DNA of 64,000 nucleotides, taken from assembly GCF_008711155.1 (NCBI RefSeq), contig NZ_VUYQ01000003.1:598791-662790 (forward strand), read 5' to 3'. This document shows, piece by piece, positions 1-9,616 of the stretch. Made by a program: the position numbers and the translations under genes. The notes below the pieces were generated by a model that did not search any database, was not told the origin of the DNA, and worked only from the letters and a program-made list of their open reading frames with translations. Source of the DNA: Dechloromonas sp. CZR5 (GTDB taxonomy: Bacteria > Pseudomonadota > Gammaproteobacteria > Burkholderiales > Rhodocyclaceae). Position 1 is the first letter of the stretch. Each line of letters starts with the position of its first letter.

Positions 1-719
1 TCCGCTTCCGAAATCAATTTTTTGAGTAAGGTCTGCTGTTGGCTTGAATCAACCGCGTAAAGCACTCCATCAACACTTTTGAGTGTTGAAAAATATACAT
101 CCGGGTGCTTGTCCGCTACCAGATGGCTAGGTCTTCTCGTTAAAACCAGAATGTTGTTGAAACCACGGCTATGAAGTGCGTGAATTGCCCCACGCGCCAC
201 AGAACCATAACCCAGGATCAGAACGAATCGCCTGGGCCCATAAAAACCATCAATTCCTTTGATTTGCAGTGCGTGGTGAACGGCACAATAACCTGCTAGC
301 TCATTATTTTTATAAAAAATGTGCATCTGCTTTTCATTGCCACGACTCCAGCTGTGCATAGCCTCCCATGCGATCAGTGTCAATTTTCGGTCAATCGCTG
401 CTTGGGCAATTGCATGTTGCTGAACACAATGCGGCCAGCCCCAAAGAACCTGCCCTTCACGCATTTCCAGCAAATCCTCGGGAAGCGGCTTGGGAAATAT
501 CAGCAAATCCGAATTTACCAATATTTTTTGTCGAGAATCAATCTTGGCTCCCAAATCGAGAAAGTATTCATCTGGATAACCAAAATCAAGGCCATACCCT
601 CTCTCGAACACCAAAAACTCCCGTAGCTCAGGCGCTATCCATGGCAGGTGTTCGGGATATATGGGTACTCTCCGCTCGAATAACTTTCTTGATGTCTTGA
701 CAATGCCTGTCTGCAACAT
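1..719 (-). CDS. N(5)-(carboxyethyl)ornithine synthase-like / alanine dehydrogenase-PNT family protein, partial (runs off left edge)
   Basis: An open frame runs from an ATG at 719 to the window edge (239 codons, no stop); the start has a GAGGTGG ribosome site just upstream. The N-terminus TSRKLFERRVPIYPEHL matches the AlaDH/PNT N-terminal domain (substrate-binding KxxExRV-type motif), and a nucleotide-binding loop ILGYGSVARG lies near residue 175. The layout resembles carboxyethyl-ornithine synthase, which condenses pyruvate with an amino-acid side-chain amine using NADPH. It is the most downstream visible gene of the minus-strand glycan operon, 20 nt after an asparagine-synthase-like gene, so a role in making an opine-type amino acid for glycan decoration is inferred. 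Plain alanine dehydrogenase is the alternative, but the match is weaker. The C-terminal part is not visible. Confidence 0.72.
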   Translation of the reverse strand, partial: MLQTGIVKTSRKLFERRVPIYPEHLPWIAPELREFLVFERGYGLDFGYPDEYFLDLGAKIDSRQKILVNSDLLIFPKPLPEDLLEMREGQVLWGWPHCVQQHAIAQAAIDRKLTLIAWEAMHSWSRGNEKQMHIFYKNNELAGYCAVHHALQIKGIDGFYGPRRFVLILGYGSVARGAIHALHSRGFNNILVLTRRPSHLVADKHPDVYFSTLKSVDGVLYAVDSSQQQTLLKKLISEA

Positions 720-739
720 ATCCACCTCTACCACATAAA

Positions 740-2449
740 TTATTGTAAGAAATAACCTGTTCTGGTCTCTGAACGTAGATATCTCGCCAACGTCTCAAAC
801 AGCCACGGCTTACTGTATCTAGTTGCTAAACGGCTTCTGAAAAGAGAAAAGAAAAATTTATTTCTATCATTAACACGAGATCCAATTAATTCAATAATCT
901 CTTCAGAAAATAAATATTGGCGTTCGGCGGCATCAAGTTGATTGGCGAAATCTTGTGGAACTGGAGGAAGGACTGCAGGCATTGCCCGTGACCCCGGAAT
1001 GGAAAAACAATCGGGATAATATTTTTCTAGGCAATATTTTTGGAAAAAAACCCGATATTTCTCTCCTGGATAAAACTCCAGAGTTTTTCTGACATGTCCA
1101 AGTTCTAGATATGGAAAAACAACCAGACTTCCAGGTGCCTGGTTCATTAAAATCCAAGGCGAAATCGAACGGCGAGTACGGAGCAACAAGAACGCCAGTT
1201 CACACTGATTCGGCCCCGACGGGAGCGAATCCAAATAATCTCGATACCCCTTTCTGTAGTCGTCATAGACCGCTCCCTGATATCCCAAGGCACGAGCAAA
1301 GCCCGGCTTCGCCGTCTCATTGAACAGGATATCAATATTATTTTTATAGTCGACATGAAACCTTGGAAACACGAAGCCAGAGTTTCCCAAGGCGTCGCCA
1401 CCCAAGCCGTCGTAAATACAGGCAGCAGTACTATTCTCTCTCAAGGCCTCGAAGAGAGCCATGGACCATCCATGCATGAGACTTTCGCTACCGATCAAGA
1501 GGTCACGCCGCGCCAAATCTGCCGCCAATCCTTCGGGAGTCCGAGCAGGAACCAAGCGATTTGGTCGTCCAAATCGCCTCGCCACTTCGGGGCCAAACCG
1601 GCCATCAATATCAAAGTATCGGTCGCCAATACGCTTGAAGGCCTGAGCTGTAATGGTTTCAAAATCAACATTCGACTCATTCAAATAGCCGAATATCCGC
1701 CTTGAGTCATAGCCACTGGACAGCGGCAAAACAATATCGCCATGCGTCAGCGCAATGCAACGCTGCATGGACTCTCGAAAAGCTGACTCTACCTCCTGAG
1801 CGGCCTCATCGTCGATTAAACGATCACCTTGCCCCAAGTCATTCCAACTGCCCCAAGGCTGCCAGATAACACGGCCGCTCGCATCAATGCGAGCCTGCAT
1901 AGCAGGAGGAAAGCGTTTTATGTCGACATGGCAAGTATGCTGATCAAAAGAAAAACCATAATTGAGTAGCGAAATCTCGCCACTGGTATCCAACTCATCA
2001 CCAGGCTGCCTTAAAAGAACGTTGTGGCTTGACAGGAAAAATATGCCATTATCGATTCGATAAAACAGAGGTGATACACCAAACAAATCTGATCGTACAA
2101 TCAACGATCTCGAATGCTTGCAGTAACGAATGAAGGCAAAAACACCATTCTCCAACGATTTTGGATGAATTTCTGTTATACGACCATCGTAACTCGAAAT
2201 ACAAACATCTAATTCGTAGCCACGAAAAATCGTGACAGCATCGCTTGATTCAATAGCCAAGGATGACGAATGGTGTTTGGATAACGAAGACAAACAAACG
2301 AAACCAGGCGTTTTGACTAAATCTATACATGCATTGTCTGCAATATCAAGTTGTAATTCCGTGCCATCGATAGCCATGGCAACGAAAAAAAACTCAACAT
2401 CCTTGAAATTATTTTCAAGCCAAGCAAAATTGCATGCATTCGTGTTCAC
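740..2449 (-). CDS. asparagine synthase-related protein, lacks N-terminal Cys nucleophile
   Basis: 569 aa, GTG start overlapping the flippase stop (GTGA). The N-terminal ~200 residues resemble a class II glutamine amidotransferase domain (FGVSPLFYR, VFAFIRYC), but the Cys normally at residue 2 is absent. The C-terminal part has the PP-loop ATP pyrophosphatase motif SSGYDSR (244-250), where asparagine synthases have SGGxDS. Such proteins activate a carboxylate with ATP and couple it to ammonia or an amine. WbpS-type relatives make uronamides in O-antigens, and beta-lactam synthetase relatives also lack the Cys. Its position among glycan genes suggests amidation or amide coupling on a sugar acid or amino acid. 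Substrate unknown. The sequence is A+T-richer than the core genes. Confidence 0.75.
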   Translation of the reverse strand: MNTNACNFAWLENNFKDVEFFFVAMAIDGTELQLDIADNACIDLVKTPGFVCLSSLSKHHSSSLAIESSDAVTIFRGYELDVCISSYDGRITEIHPKSLENGVFAFIRYCKHSRSLIVRSDLFGVSPLFYRIDNGIFFLSSHNVLLRQPGDELDTSGEISLLNYGFSFDQHTCHVDIKRFPPAMQARIDASGRVIWQPWGSWNDLGQGDRLIDDEAAQEVESAFRESMQRCIALTHGDIVLPLSSGYDSRRIFGYLNESNVDFETITAQAFKRIGDRYFDIDGRFGPEVARRFGRPNRLVPARTPEGLAADLARRDLLIGSESLMHGWSMALFEALRENSTAACIYDGLGGDALGNSGFVFPRFHVDYKNNIDILFNETAKPGFARALGYQGAVYDDYRKGYRDYLDSLPSGPNQCELAFLLLRTRRSISPWILMNQAPGSLVVFPYLELGHVRKTLEFYPGEKYRVFFQKYCLEKYYPDCFSIPGSRAMPAVLPPVPQDFANQLDAAERQYLFSEEIIELIGSRVNDRNKFFFSLFRSRLATRYSKPWLFETLARYLRSETRTGYFLQ

Positions 2450-3909
2450 TTGCCAAACCTTTCCTTGAGGCGCTCAAAGACATACATCTCAGGCCCTGCC
2501 GGCCTTGACTGCAGCAACCAGAGAAAGACTACTGTGACACCATATACCAACGCCCCGGTTAAAGCTGTAATCATAAATCTGGAAACTTCGTTGCGATCTG
2601 AAATAGCACCAAAAACAAAATAAACGATAAACAACGTCATTGCAATTGACGCAAGAACAGGACGAATAGAATTGGCAAAAAGATCTTTTATTTGCGCTTG
2701 AGGAACAAGCTTCTTGAATACGTAATACCCAAAAATCGTACCAAGTCCAAGACAGACCAAGCGCATCAAAGCGACATTCTCCATCGTAATCGGCCATGGG
2801 CTAAACGAAAATGCAAAACCAAACAAACAAAGCTGAACAAACGAAATCCACATGACTACTTTAAAAAAACCATTCGCCATCATCAGATAATTTGGCGCAC
2901 TAATAACAGAAGAGGTTATATTAAAAAATGCAACGATCTGAAGTGCCCCTACGACAAAAATCCATTTCTCACCTAAAAGAATGCGCACCGTCTCATCGGC
3001 CAACAAGCATAAACCAATAGAAACTGGAATCGTGATTAACAAATGAATCCCTTGTGTCAGGTTCATTATTCTAAGCTGCTCGTGTATATCATCGCGCGCT
3101 CTGGTGAGCATTGGAAACAGGACTCGATTGATAGGACTCAATACTTCCGAGCTTGGTAAATCGGCCACTTCGCAAGCGACTGTATAGCCTCCCATAGAAG
3201 TCGTGTTTGTTCCCCCTCCCAGAAGAACCTTGTGAAAATTGCCATCAACGTACATAAAAATATTCTTAAGCATCAAAAATATCGACACCCCCATCATTTC
3301 CGATACTTTTTCCAAACTCAGCCGTGGACGCATCGGGTGCATCCAAAAACTCAACGCGACGCCAAAGAGACGCATCGTGACCGTACCAATTACAAGCGCA
3401 AAATAGGAACGAAGCGCTAGCGCAAGTCCGATGGTGACAAAAAAACCGAAAATTCGCCTAGTGAATAGGTAGCGAAACTCCTGAGAGAAACGCATCTCCC
3501 TTTGAAAATTAACTACACCAACGTTTTCAAATGTAGCCACCCAACCTGCGAAAGCCAAACCGATTAATACAAACTGAACGCGTTCGTCACCAAAATATTG
3601 TGCTACAAATGGAGAGGCCGACGATAGAAGTAAAAACAGGAGAAACCCTTGGAGAATTCTCACCGTCCAACCTGTATTGTAGTGAGCTGATGATGGATTT
3701 CTTGCTTGAATTAGAAAGACATTGACACCGACGTCAAGCATCGCTTCAGCCAAACCAATGACTATGGATGCCATTGCAATGAGTCCGAAATCCTCCGGCA
3801 TCAATAATCGCGCGAGAATCAAGGTACTAACAAAGCCGATCAGGCGATCAATCCAGCGCAACGAAACAACAATAATGGCACTCTTCAGAGGCGAATCCCC
3901 TAATTTCAA
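2446..3909 (-). CDS. polysaccharide flippase, Wzx/MOP family
   Basis: 487 aa with about 12-14 predicted hydrophobic segments along its whole length. The N-terminus (WIDRLIGFVSTLILARLL, PEDFGLIAMAS) is typical of oligosaccharide flippases of the MOP superfamily (WzxC/TuaB-like). These move undecaprenyl-pyrophosphate-linked repeat units across the inner membrane. It starts with TTG at 3909, preceded by GGGG; no ATG is available before the first membrane segment. It lies between the GNAT gene (12 nt upstream) and the asparagine-synthase-like gene, which it overlaps. As the only flippase in the window it is the likely exporter of the glycan built by the surrounding glycosyltransferases. The substrate cannot be predicted from sequence. 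Confidence 0.88.
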   Translation of the reverse strand: MKLGDSPLKSAIIVVSLRWIDRLIGFVSTLILARLLMPEDFGLIAMASIVIGLAEAMLDVGVNVFLIQARNPSSAHYNTGWTVRILQGFLLFLLLSSASPFVAQYFGDERVQFVLIGLAFAGWVATFENVGVVNFQREMRFSQEFRYLFTRRIFGFFVTIGLALALRSYFALVIGTVTMRLFGVALSFWMHPMRPRLSLEKVSEMMGVSIFLMLKNIFMYVDGNFHKVLLGGGTNTTSMGGYTVACEVADLPSSEVLSPINRVLFPMLTRARDDIHEQLRIMNLTQGIHLLITIPVSIGLCLLADETVRILLGEKWIFVVGALQIVAFFNITSSVISAPNYLMMANGFFKVVMWISFVQLCLFGFAFSFSPWPITMENVALMRLVCLGLGTIFGYYVFKKLVPQAQIKDLFANSIRPVLASIAMTLFIVYFVFGAISDRNEVSRFMITALTGALVYGVTVVFLWLLQSRPAGPEMYVFERLKERFGK

Positions 3910-3921
3910 GATGCAGCCCCT

Positions 3922-4578
3922 TCAATCACGAGCCGCAACATGTTTGTCTGTGCGACCTAGAAAACGAACATCAAGCGGAAAAGGGTTCACGCTAGCGCAG
4001 GAATGGCTACAGCCAGACTCTGAAAAATAGGTATAAAAACGAAACAACCCAAGTCTGAAAAATCTAACGCCAAGATAATAATAAAAGCCAAGCCGAGCAA
4101 ATACTTTTCTGATGGACACATTACGATTATCACAACAAATATATATCCGACAAAACCCTTCTCTCTGCAATTTATCCGAAACAAGCTCCAATAACCGGCT
4201 TGAATAGCCTTTTCCTCGGAATTCGTTTTTCACTATAACATGCGATAAATAAACAGATTTTTGCGGGATCGCCGCCTTGATATCAATAAACTCTAGATCA
4301 ATATCGCAGAATTGCGCCCAACAACTTGCAACAACAACACCACTGTCTTGAAGCAAGAAAAAGCGATGCAACGGATTATTAATAAGCTGACGCGCTTCTT
4401 TAATCGTTAGCCATCCAAAAATCTCATTATCAGAAACATCGTTCTCAACTTCGCGCAGATTCATAGTATTCGAATCATGAACTAAATCAATTTTTTTATC
4501 CAAACAAAAAAAAGAATATCCGCCAATCTTAAACACAAAGCCAAGACGACTAAAGTAATAAAAAACATTCTTAAGCAT
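3922..4578 (-). CDS. GNAT family N-acetyltransferase
   Basis: 218 aa from ATG 4578; the frame stays open to a TTG/GTG 9-12 nt earlier, so the start is uncertain. The acetyl-CoA binding motif A is visible in the second half (VIVKNEFRGKGYSSRLLELV), followed by the C-terminal FARLGFYY pattern of GNAT proteins. Residues 1-45 resemble a variable N-terminal extension. It probably transfers an acetyl or acyl group to an amino sugar or amino-acid substituent of the glycan. It lies 22 nt downstream of an asparagine-synthase-like gene and 12 nt upstream of the flippase. The region is A+T-rich with many ATA and AAA codons, unlike the core genes. Confidence 0.75.
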   Translation of the reverse strand: MLKNVFYYFSRLGFVFKIGGYSFFCLDKKIDLVHDSNTMNLREVENDVSDNEIFGWLTIKEARQLINNPLHRFFLLQDSGVVVASCWAQFCDIDLEFIDIKAAIPQKSVYLSHVIVKNEFRGKGYSSRLLELVSDKLQREGFCRIYICCDNRNVSIRKVFARLGFYYYLGVRFFRLGLFRFYTYFSESGCSHSCASVNPFPLDVRFLGRTDKHVAARD

Positions 4579-4600
4579 AAAATTCACCAAGAGAAACAGA

Positions 4601-6283
4601 TCACTTCCACCTGAATGAAGAAAAATACCTATTAATTCTCAAAAGCTGTTTAAATATATAACTATTTTTATACAACCCAAGAAACGCACCACAGCATAAT
4701 ATAATTAATATAATCCCATGAACCCCATTCCTCCGCGTCGACAGATTAATTGATTTCAAGGTAAAAAACGCCCATCGGCCTGCATCACGCTTGTTATTTT
4801 CACGCTCATATCCCCACTGAGAAATTCCACGATTCTCATCATCTGGGATTGGACAAGCGATCGAACCTGGGTAGGACTGCCAAGGAACAATTTTTATAAT
4901 AGGTGACAAACGCCCCAATAAGCGATAATAATAACCATGCCCGATCATTTCTTTACTAATTACTGGAATACGGAGGGCTGCATTGATTACTCGGCGATCA
5001 TAATAGGGCAATAACAACTCCCTCGTTTCACCGAGCATCCCGGAAAAATACTCGTGCAAATGTCGCCTGAGATCATTAATTATATAGAGAATATAGACTG
5101 CCTTAACTTCCCGTTCCAAACCAATATGCTCAAGTTGAACACGCAACCCATCTCGACATGCATCTATAACCTGAGTTCTAAATTCGTTGCCGGCGATATA
5201 TTTGGACGGTTGCTGATGGATCATCAAACTAACGAAATCGTTCAAACCAGTACACTGAAAAATCTGGGGCTTTATCTCGATAAAGCCAAAAATTTCTCCA
5301 CCACCATCTCCGGAAAAAATTTTTTTGGGCGGCAAACCACGCTGGGCAGAGTTCAGGGAAAATGACGTTGTTTCACCCTGAGAAAGGCAGTGGTATTGTT
5401 TTTTGAATTCGTTAACACGAAGATTAATACCTGATAATTCCGAGAATTTTTCTGCGAAAATCCGATCCAATGTCCCGGCAAGCGAGTAATTCGCTGCAGT
5501 CACTTGATGACCTGCATCAACTAACTCCGAGACAATCACACGAGAGTCCAACCCCCCGCTGAGCAAGGCCGCTTGGGTATCTCCTGGTTGAATTCGATCA
5601 TTGATAGCCGCCTTGATGGCCAAAGCACTGGCTTCCAAGCTGGATTCGACAGTCTTAAATGTCTCCAGTTCTGCGGGAAAGCGCTCGTAATAAGCAACTT
5701 CAAACTCTCCTCGAGAACAGCGAATATACTCTCCACCCTGAAGAACCTTGATCTCCTTAGCCAACGTTCTATCGGCCAACGGATACCCAAAGCAAAAATC
5801 TTCGCTAGCCGCCTGAAAATCCAGCGTACAAGGCTTTGGAATAAGACACCTTATCAGCTCAAAGGAAGTACTAAAGATTAGTATTCCTTCATAAACTGTG
5901 TGAAAAAGCGGTCGTCCTCCGAGAAAATCTGTTGCTAACCATAACTCGTCACCTAATGCCGCGAAAGCAAACGTTCCATTTGCTTTCTTGAGCATCGATT
6001 TGATCAGTTCGCCAGAAAGATCAGCTACTCCCAAAGCAAGTTCGGTAACCGCTTTTTGAGACTCCCTGTCTACCAAATCACCACAGAGAGCAACACTGAC
6101 TTTGGAGTTTTTCTTACTAGACGTAAACGCATTGGAAACCAGAAATGCTCTGTCCTGATGCCAGGATTCCATCTGAAAGCAGCCAACTATTTGAGTGGCT
6201 TCCCGCAGCAACCCGTCCTTTATTTTACCGCGGCAATCTTCGGATCCTGAAAAATCAAAGTAACCAAAAAAATGATTGAGCAT
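4601..6283 (-). CDS. asparagine synthase-related protein, second paralogue, lacks N-terminal Cys
   Basis: 560 aa starting MLNHFFGYFD. The amidotransferase-like half includes NGTFAFAAL and FLGGRPLFHTV, and the synthetase half has a canonical PP-loop SGGLDSR (242-248). As in the paralogue at 740-2449, the residue after Met is not Cys, so glutamine hydrolysis by the usual Ntn mechanism is not expected. The C-terminus has an unusual hydrophobic stretch (GIILIILCCGAFLGLY, about 525-540) that could anchor it to the membrane. ATP-dependent amidation or ligation of a carboxylate in glycan decoration is inferred. Two divergent paralogues within 6 kb suggest two different substrates or sequential steps. 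Confidence 0.75.
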   Translation of the reverse strand: MLNHFFGYFDFSGSEDCRGKIKDGLLREATQIVGCFQMESWHQDRAFLVSNAFTSSKKNSKVSVALCGDLVDRESQKAVTELALGVADLSGELIKSMLKKANGTFAFAALGDELWLATDFLGGRPLFHTVYEGILIFSTSFELIRCLIPKPCTLDFQAASEDFCFGYPLADRTLAKEIKVLQGGEYIRCSRGEFEVAYYERFPAELETFKTVESSLEASALAIKAAINDRIQPGDTQAALLSGGLDSRVIVSELVDAGHQVTAANYSLAGTLDRIFAEKFSELSGINLRVNEFKKQYHCLSQGETTSFSLNSAQRGLPPKKIFSGDGGGEIFGFIEIKPQIFQCTGLNDFVSLMIHQQPSKYIAGNEFRTQVIDACRDGLRVQLEHIGLEREVKAVYILYIINDLRRHLHEYFSGMLGETRELLLPYYDRRVINAALRIPVISKEMIGHGYYYRLLGRLSPIIKIVPWQSYPGSIACPIPDDENRGISQWGYERENNKRDAGRWAFFTLKSINLSTRRNGVHGIILIILCCGAFLGLYKNSYIFKQLLRINRYFSSFRWK

Positions 6284-6322
6284 AGAATGACTTAAAAGGT
6301 TAACCAGCCATTAATAATATTA

Positions 6323-7408
6323 TTACGCCAACTTAGACTCGATCCATCGCTTTAAAATCAAATATTTCTTCTCTGTAAATAACGAAAACACGAAGCAAGC
6401 CATTAGAACAAAAATCACAACAGGAATTGCTGAAAATTCATTCTGACCAACATGAATATTCATTCTCTTCAGGATATTCAATAGCGGAAAGTGATATATG
6501 TATAGAGAGAATGTCATAGCGGCAATTGCCGAAACATATCGAACCATGCGATCAGAAAAAAAACAATTGCCTCCCATCAAAAATCGAGTAGAAAATATGT
6601 TTACAGCAACACATAACGCCAAAATATAATCGGTAACAAACCGCTGCGAATTTCCTAACCGCCAAAAGCCAGGTATGTTGTTATGCAAATAATCTTTTAT
6701 AAAATGATCCACACCTGAATTTATTATAAAATAACCCGCGAAAAAGCTACCAAAAAAGATCACAACCAAGACCGGACGTTTCAATGAACAGCTATTTCTT
6801 AAGGATGACAAACGTACCCCAAGCAACCATATAGGCATGAGCAACAGAATAGCTGGCCCAGCAATCAAACATACCAAGCCTAGAATGTAAATACGCGCAA
6901 CGCCTTTATAGTAAACGAAACACCCAAACAGAATGTAATACCATACTTCGTAGCATAGCGACCAATAGGGGCCATTCCAGGGTACCTTTGCCCCCAACCC
7001 CCAAGACTCATTCAAAAACAAAATGGGGCCTAAAAAATTCACCCAAGTAACATCCTGAGACAAATAATCAGGAAATTGGCCAGAACCGTAACTAAAAATC
7101 CCCTTTGAAATAAAACTTAGAAGCAAAGCGGGGATTGCAACAGAATATATTCGAGCAGCCCTTGCTGAAATATATGATTTCCCGTCATATCCTTTTGCGG
7201 TCGAATTCGCGATTACCAATCCTGACAACACAAAAAAATAGATTACTGCACTGTGTGCATATCCTGAAAAAAATCCATCCTCAGGATAAAGTCCAAATTG
7301 CTTCATGTGATCAAGCAGAACTGCCATCGCAGCAATGAATCGCGCCAAGTCAAGATAGACGGATAAATTCCGGTCCAGAAAAACAGGACTACTTTCAGTT
7401 CTATTCAC
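6323..7408 (-). CDS. acyltransferase 3 family membrane protein (OafA/YrhL-like)
   Basis: 361 aa, GTG start, with about 10 hydrophobic segments. The start YLDLARFIAAMAVLLDH carries the acyltransferase-3 signature, including the conserved R-x10-H spacing at the end of the first membrane helix. Family members O-acetylate or otherwise acylate sugars of O-antigens and capsules from acyl-CoA at the inner membrane. The first bases overlap the end of the upstream glycosyltransferase gene by 8 nt, indicating co-translation. The acceptor sugar is unknown. The gene is clearly A+T-rich and belongs compositionally with the genes down to 740. Confidence 0.86.
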   Translation of the reverse strand: MNRTESSPVFLDRNLSVYLDLARFIAAMAVLLDHMKQFGLYPEDGFFSGYAHSAVIYFFVLSGLVIANSTAKGYDGKSYISARAARIYSVAIPALLLSFISKGIFSYGSGQFPDYLSQDVTWVNFLGPILFLNESWGLGAKVPWNGPYWSLCYEVWYYILFGCFVYYKGVARIYILGLVCLIAGPAILLLMPIWLLGVRLSSLRNSCSLKRPVLVVIFFGSFFAGYFIINSGVDHFIKDYLHNNIPGFWRLGNSQRFVTDYILALCVAVNIFSTRFLMGGNCFFSDRMVRYVSAIAAMTFSLYIYHFPLLNILKRMNIHVGQNEFSAIPVVIFVLMACFVFSLFTEKKYLILKRWIESKLA

Positions 7409-8651
7409 TAACCAACTCTTGGAAACAGGAGGCCAAGGTCACCGCTTGGCTACCTCTCGAGAAACGGAATGCACTTGATGCGCGGGCGCTTTCCTGGCGC
7501 TGGAAATCCGGGCTTGATGATCTTTCCAGGAACACGCCCACAGAATGTTGGATTTCGGCAGCTGAATCAATGTTCGCACCGATGTAGGCATCGAAATCGC
7601 CAAGAATACGTGCCGTGTCTCCCTGTGGATCAACCAAGCCCAAAATTGGCTTCCCAGTCCTAAGATACTCATATATTTTGGCTGGTATCTGGGCATTGAA
7701 CTGCTTTCCCTGAAACACCAGAAGGAGATCTGCCCCTAGCATCTCGCTGATAGCCTCCCTGTACGGGATCGGCGGAGCAATCTCGACAACATCCGAAAGA
7801 CCAAAAGTTGCTGCCAACTGCGCAACTTCGTTACCGTGATGCGGTGCCCTAAATCGAATTTTCAATCGACTACGCTCAACTGCACGGCTACTGATTGACT
7901 GGGCAATGGCTTGGAAAAATGCAGCAGGATTTCGATCGCGAGGGTAGATGATCCCGCTGTGCAGCATCAGCAACTGCCCTTTGCCCACGCCATCTCTCTT
8001 GGCCACGTTCCCGGCAAATGCCTCTTCATCATAACCATTCTCGATCACGTGACATTTCTGAGCAAAATCCGGATAACGCTGACGATAGGTTTCAGCAGCA
8101 CGTTCGGTCGTGAATACACAGCGTTTGGCATGGCGAAACACTTCTCGCTCCAGCCACTGCCATACACGACGCTGCAGCGGGTTGCTTGGGTAGTCACCAT
8201 TGATCATCGGATCGCGGAAATCAGCAACCCAAGGCAAACCGGACAAACGACTCAGTGTCAATCCGATCAGATGCGCAGTACTGATCGGATAAGTGCTCCA
8301 AATAACGCTGGGTTTCTCATGGCGAATTTGCCGCAATCCACTTAGCACCCCACCAATCCACCATGCAGACCAACGATCCGGCAAGGCCACAATCCCGGGA
8401 TATTTGCGTTTGATTCCAAAATGCTTGGCCGCATCCAGCGCAAATGCCCGTACGACCTGAACCTCAGGCGGAATACTCGCCAGCAAATCATCACTGCAAC
8501 TCTCGTAAGCCCGGGGATGTGCCGAGAGCACCAAGGGAGTCCAATTATTCTTTGGGAGATATTTGACAAAATTGAGTGTCCTCTGAATCCCGCTGCTCCC
8601 AGCCTGAGGCGGGAAGTGAAAAGCTATCATCAATACTTTATTGTTATTCAT
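7401..8651 (-). CDS. glycosyltransferase, GT4-like (GT-B fold)
   Basis: 416 aa from ATG 8651, which forms an ATGA overlap with the stop of the deacetylase gene; a longer frame to 8726 lacks a better start. The N-terminus MNNNKVLMIAFHFPPQAGSSG is typical of family 4 glycosyltransferases with a long N-terminal domain. The C-terminal nucleotide-sugar binding region contains IPAKIYEYLRTGKPILGL, the usual E-x7-E/EYL pattern. It is predicted to be cytoplasmic, adding one sugar to the lipid-linked repeat unit. Sugar and linkage are unknown. Confidence 0.85.
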   Translation of the reverse strand: MNNNKVLMIAFHFPPQAGSSGIQRTLNFVKYLPKNNWTPLVLSAHPRAYESCSDDLLASIPPEVQVVRAFALDAAKHFGIKRKYPGIVALPDRWSAWWIGGVLSGLRQIRHEKPSVIWSTYPISTAHLIGLTLSRLSGLPWVADFRDPMINGDYPSNPLQRRVWQWLEREVFRHAKRCVFTTERAAETYRQRYPDFAQKCHVIENGYDEEAFAGNVAKRDGVGKGQLLMLHSGIIYPRDRNPAAFFQAIAQSISSRAVERSRLKIRFRAPHHGNEVAQLAATFGLSDVVEIAPPIPYREAISEMLGADLLLVFQGKQFNAQIPAKIYEYLRTGKPILGLVDPQGDTARILGDFDAYIGANIDSAAEIQHSVGVFLERSSSPDFQRQESARASSAFRFSRGSQAVTLASCFQELVSE

Positions 8652-9616
8652 ACCTTCACCATTTGGGGTGAGACACGCATATTGCGTAAAAACTGCAATG
8701 CACTTCTCCATGAAGAGCGCGCCCAAGGGGTAAAGCGTGGCAGTTGAAAAAGGTCTGTATCGCTGCGAGAAACGCCCGGGGCCGTAGTGACTGCGTAGCG
8801 GTAGCCAACAGCTTCAACAAGCGCCACGTGACTGGCGTTGAAATCACAGTCCGGGCGGCCGTTTGGATACGCAAATGCCGTTACCGGCTCCCGGAGGATG
8901 CCTTCCAACTCTTCTTTGCAGCCGCCAATTTCGTCCTTGGCCTGAGTGGCATCGCAAGAGGTAAGAATAGGATGATGCCGAGAATGTCCACCGATTTGAA
9001 AGCCCGCGTCGCGTAGACGAATCAGATCTGCCGATCTGAAAGGCCGATAGTCTCCGCTCAATGGCAAGTCGGCTTCAAGTACAGCAATTGCCGCCTCTCG
9101 TTCTGCTAAGGGTAAATACTTGAGCTGGTTCTGCACTGCAATTATCGTTTGAGCCAAACCAATCTCCGCGCCTGTGCCGGTAGCGAAGTTAAATCCATGA
9201 GGCAGCCTATCCACCCCACGCTTCGCCAAGGCAACGGCGACACGCTCGTGCCAGAACGGCTTCGAACAGTTAAGTTGAGCACTGGTTACAAAAAACGTAG
9301 CTGGAACTTTGTGCGCCAAGAGTGCTGGTACGACATGATCGAACCAATCAGCATAGCCATCATCAAAAGAAAGAACCGCTGATCGCGGTGGTAAATCGTG
9401 ACTCTTTAAACGGTGAATGGCTTCTTCAAGCGGCAGGAAATTAAACCACTCCTTGAACTGCTCCAACCCCCAGGAAAAATCGCTAGCCAGTACCTCCCCT
9501 TCAATATATTTTGGCGCGCAAAGTGGGACTTTATGGTACTGAAGTATTGTTAATGCACCATTCGATGCACTATTTAACTTTCGTCGAATTACCGCATTGA
9601 ACATAGCCTCAACCAT
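8648..9616 (-). CDS. polysaccharide deacetylase family protein
   Basis: 322 aa. The NodB homology domain is visible: LSFDDGYADWFD (first catalytic Asp and metal Asp), IGGHSRHHPIL (metal-binding His pair) and AFAYPNGR. These enzymes remove N-acetyl groups from hexosamine residues with a divalent metal. XrtA glycan loci usually carry one such gene. The start is ATG 9616, with a second ATG at 9604; the longer form overlaps the O-ligase stop by 8 nt. No signal peptide is evident, so it may act in the cytoplasm or be membrane-associated. It is followed by a glycosyltransferase with a 4-nt overlap. Confidence 0.88.
   Translation of the reverse strand: MVEAMFNAVIRRKLNSASNGALTILQYHKVPLCAPKYIEGEVLASDFSWGLEQFKEWFNFLPLEEAIHRLKSHDLPPRSAVLSFDDGYADWFDHVVPALLAHKVPATFFVTSAQLNCSKPFWHERVAVALAKRGVDRLPHGFNFATGTGAEIGLAQTIIAVQNQLKYLPLAEREAAIAVLEADLPLSGDYRPFRSADLIRLRDAGFQIGGHSRHHPILTSCDATQAKDEIGGCKEELEGILREPVTAFAYPNGRPDCDFNASHVALVEAVGYRYAVTTAPGVSRSDTDLFQLPRFTPWARSSWRSALQFLRNMRVSPQMVKV

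Noticed and set aside
321..700. Two plus-strand frames at the left edge
   Set aside because: They are antisense to the partial dehydrogenase-like gene, which has a ribosome site and family motifs.
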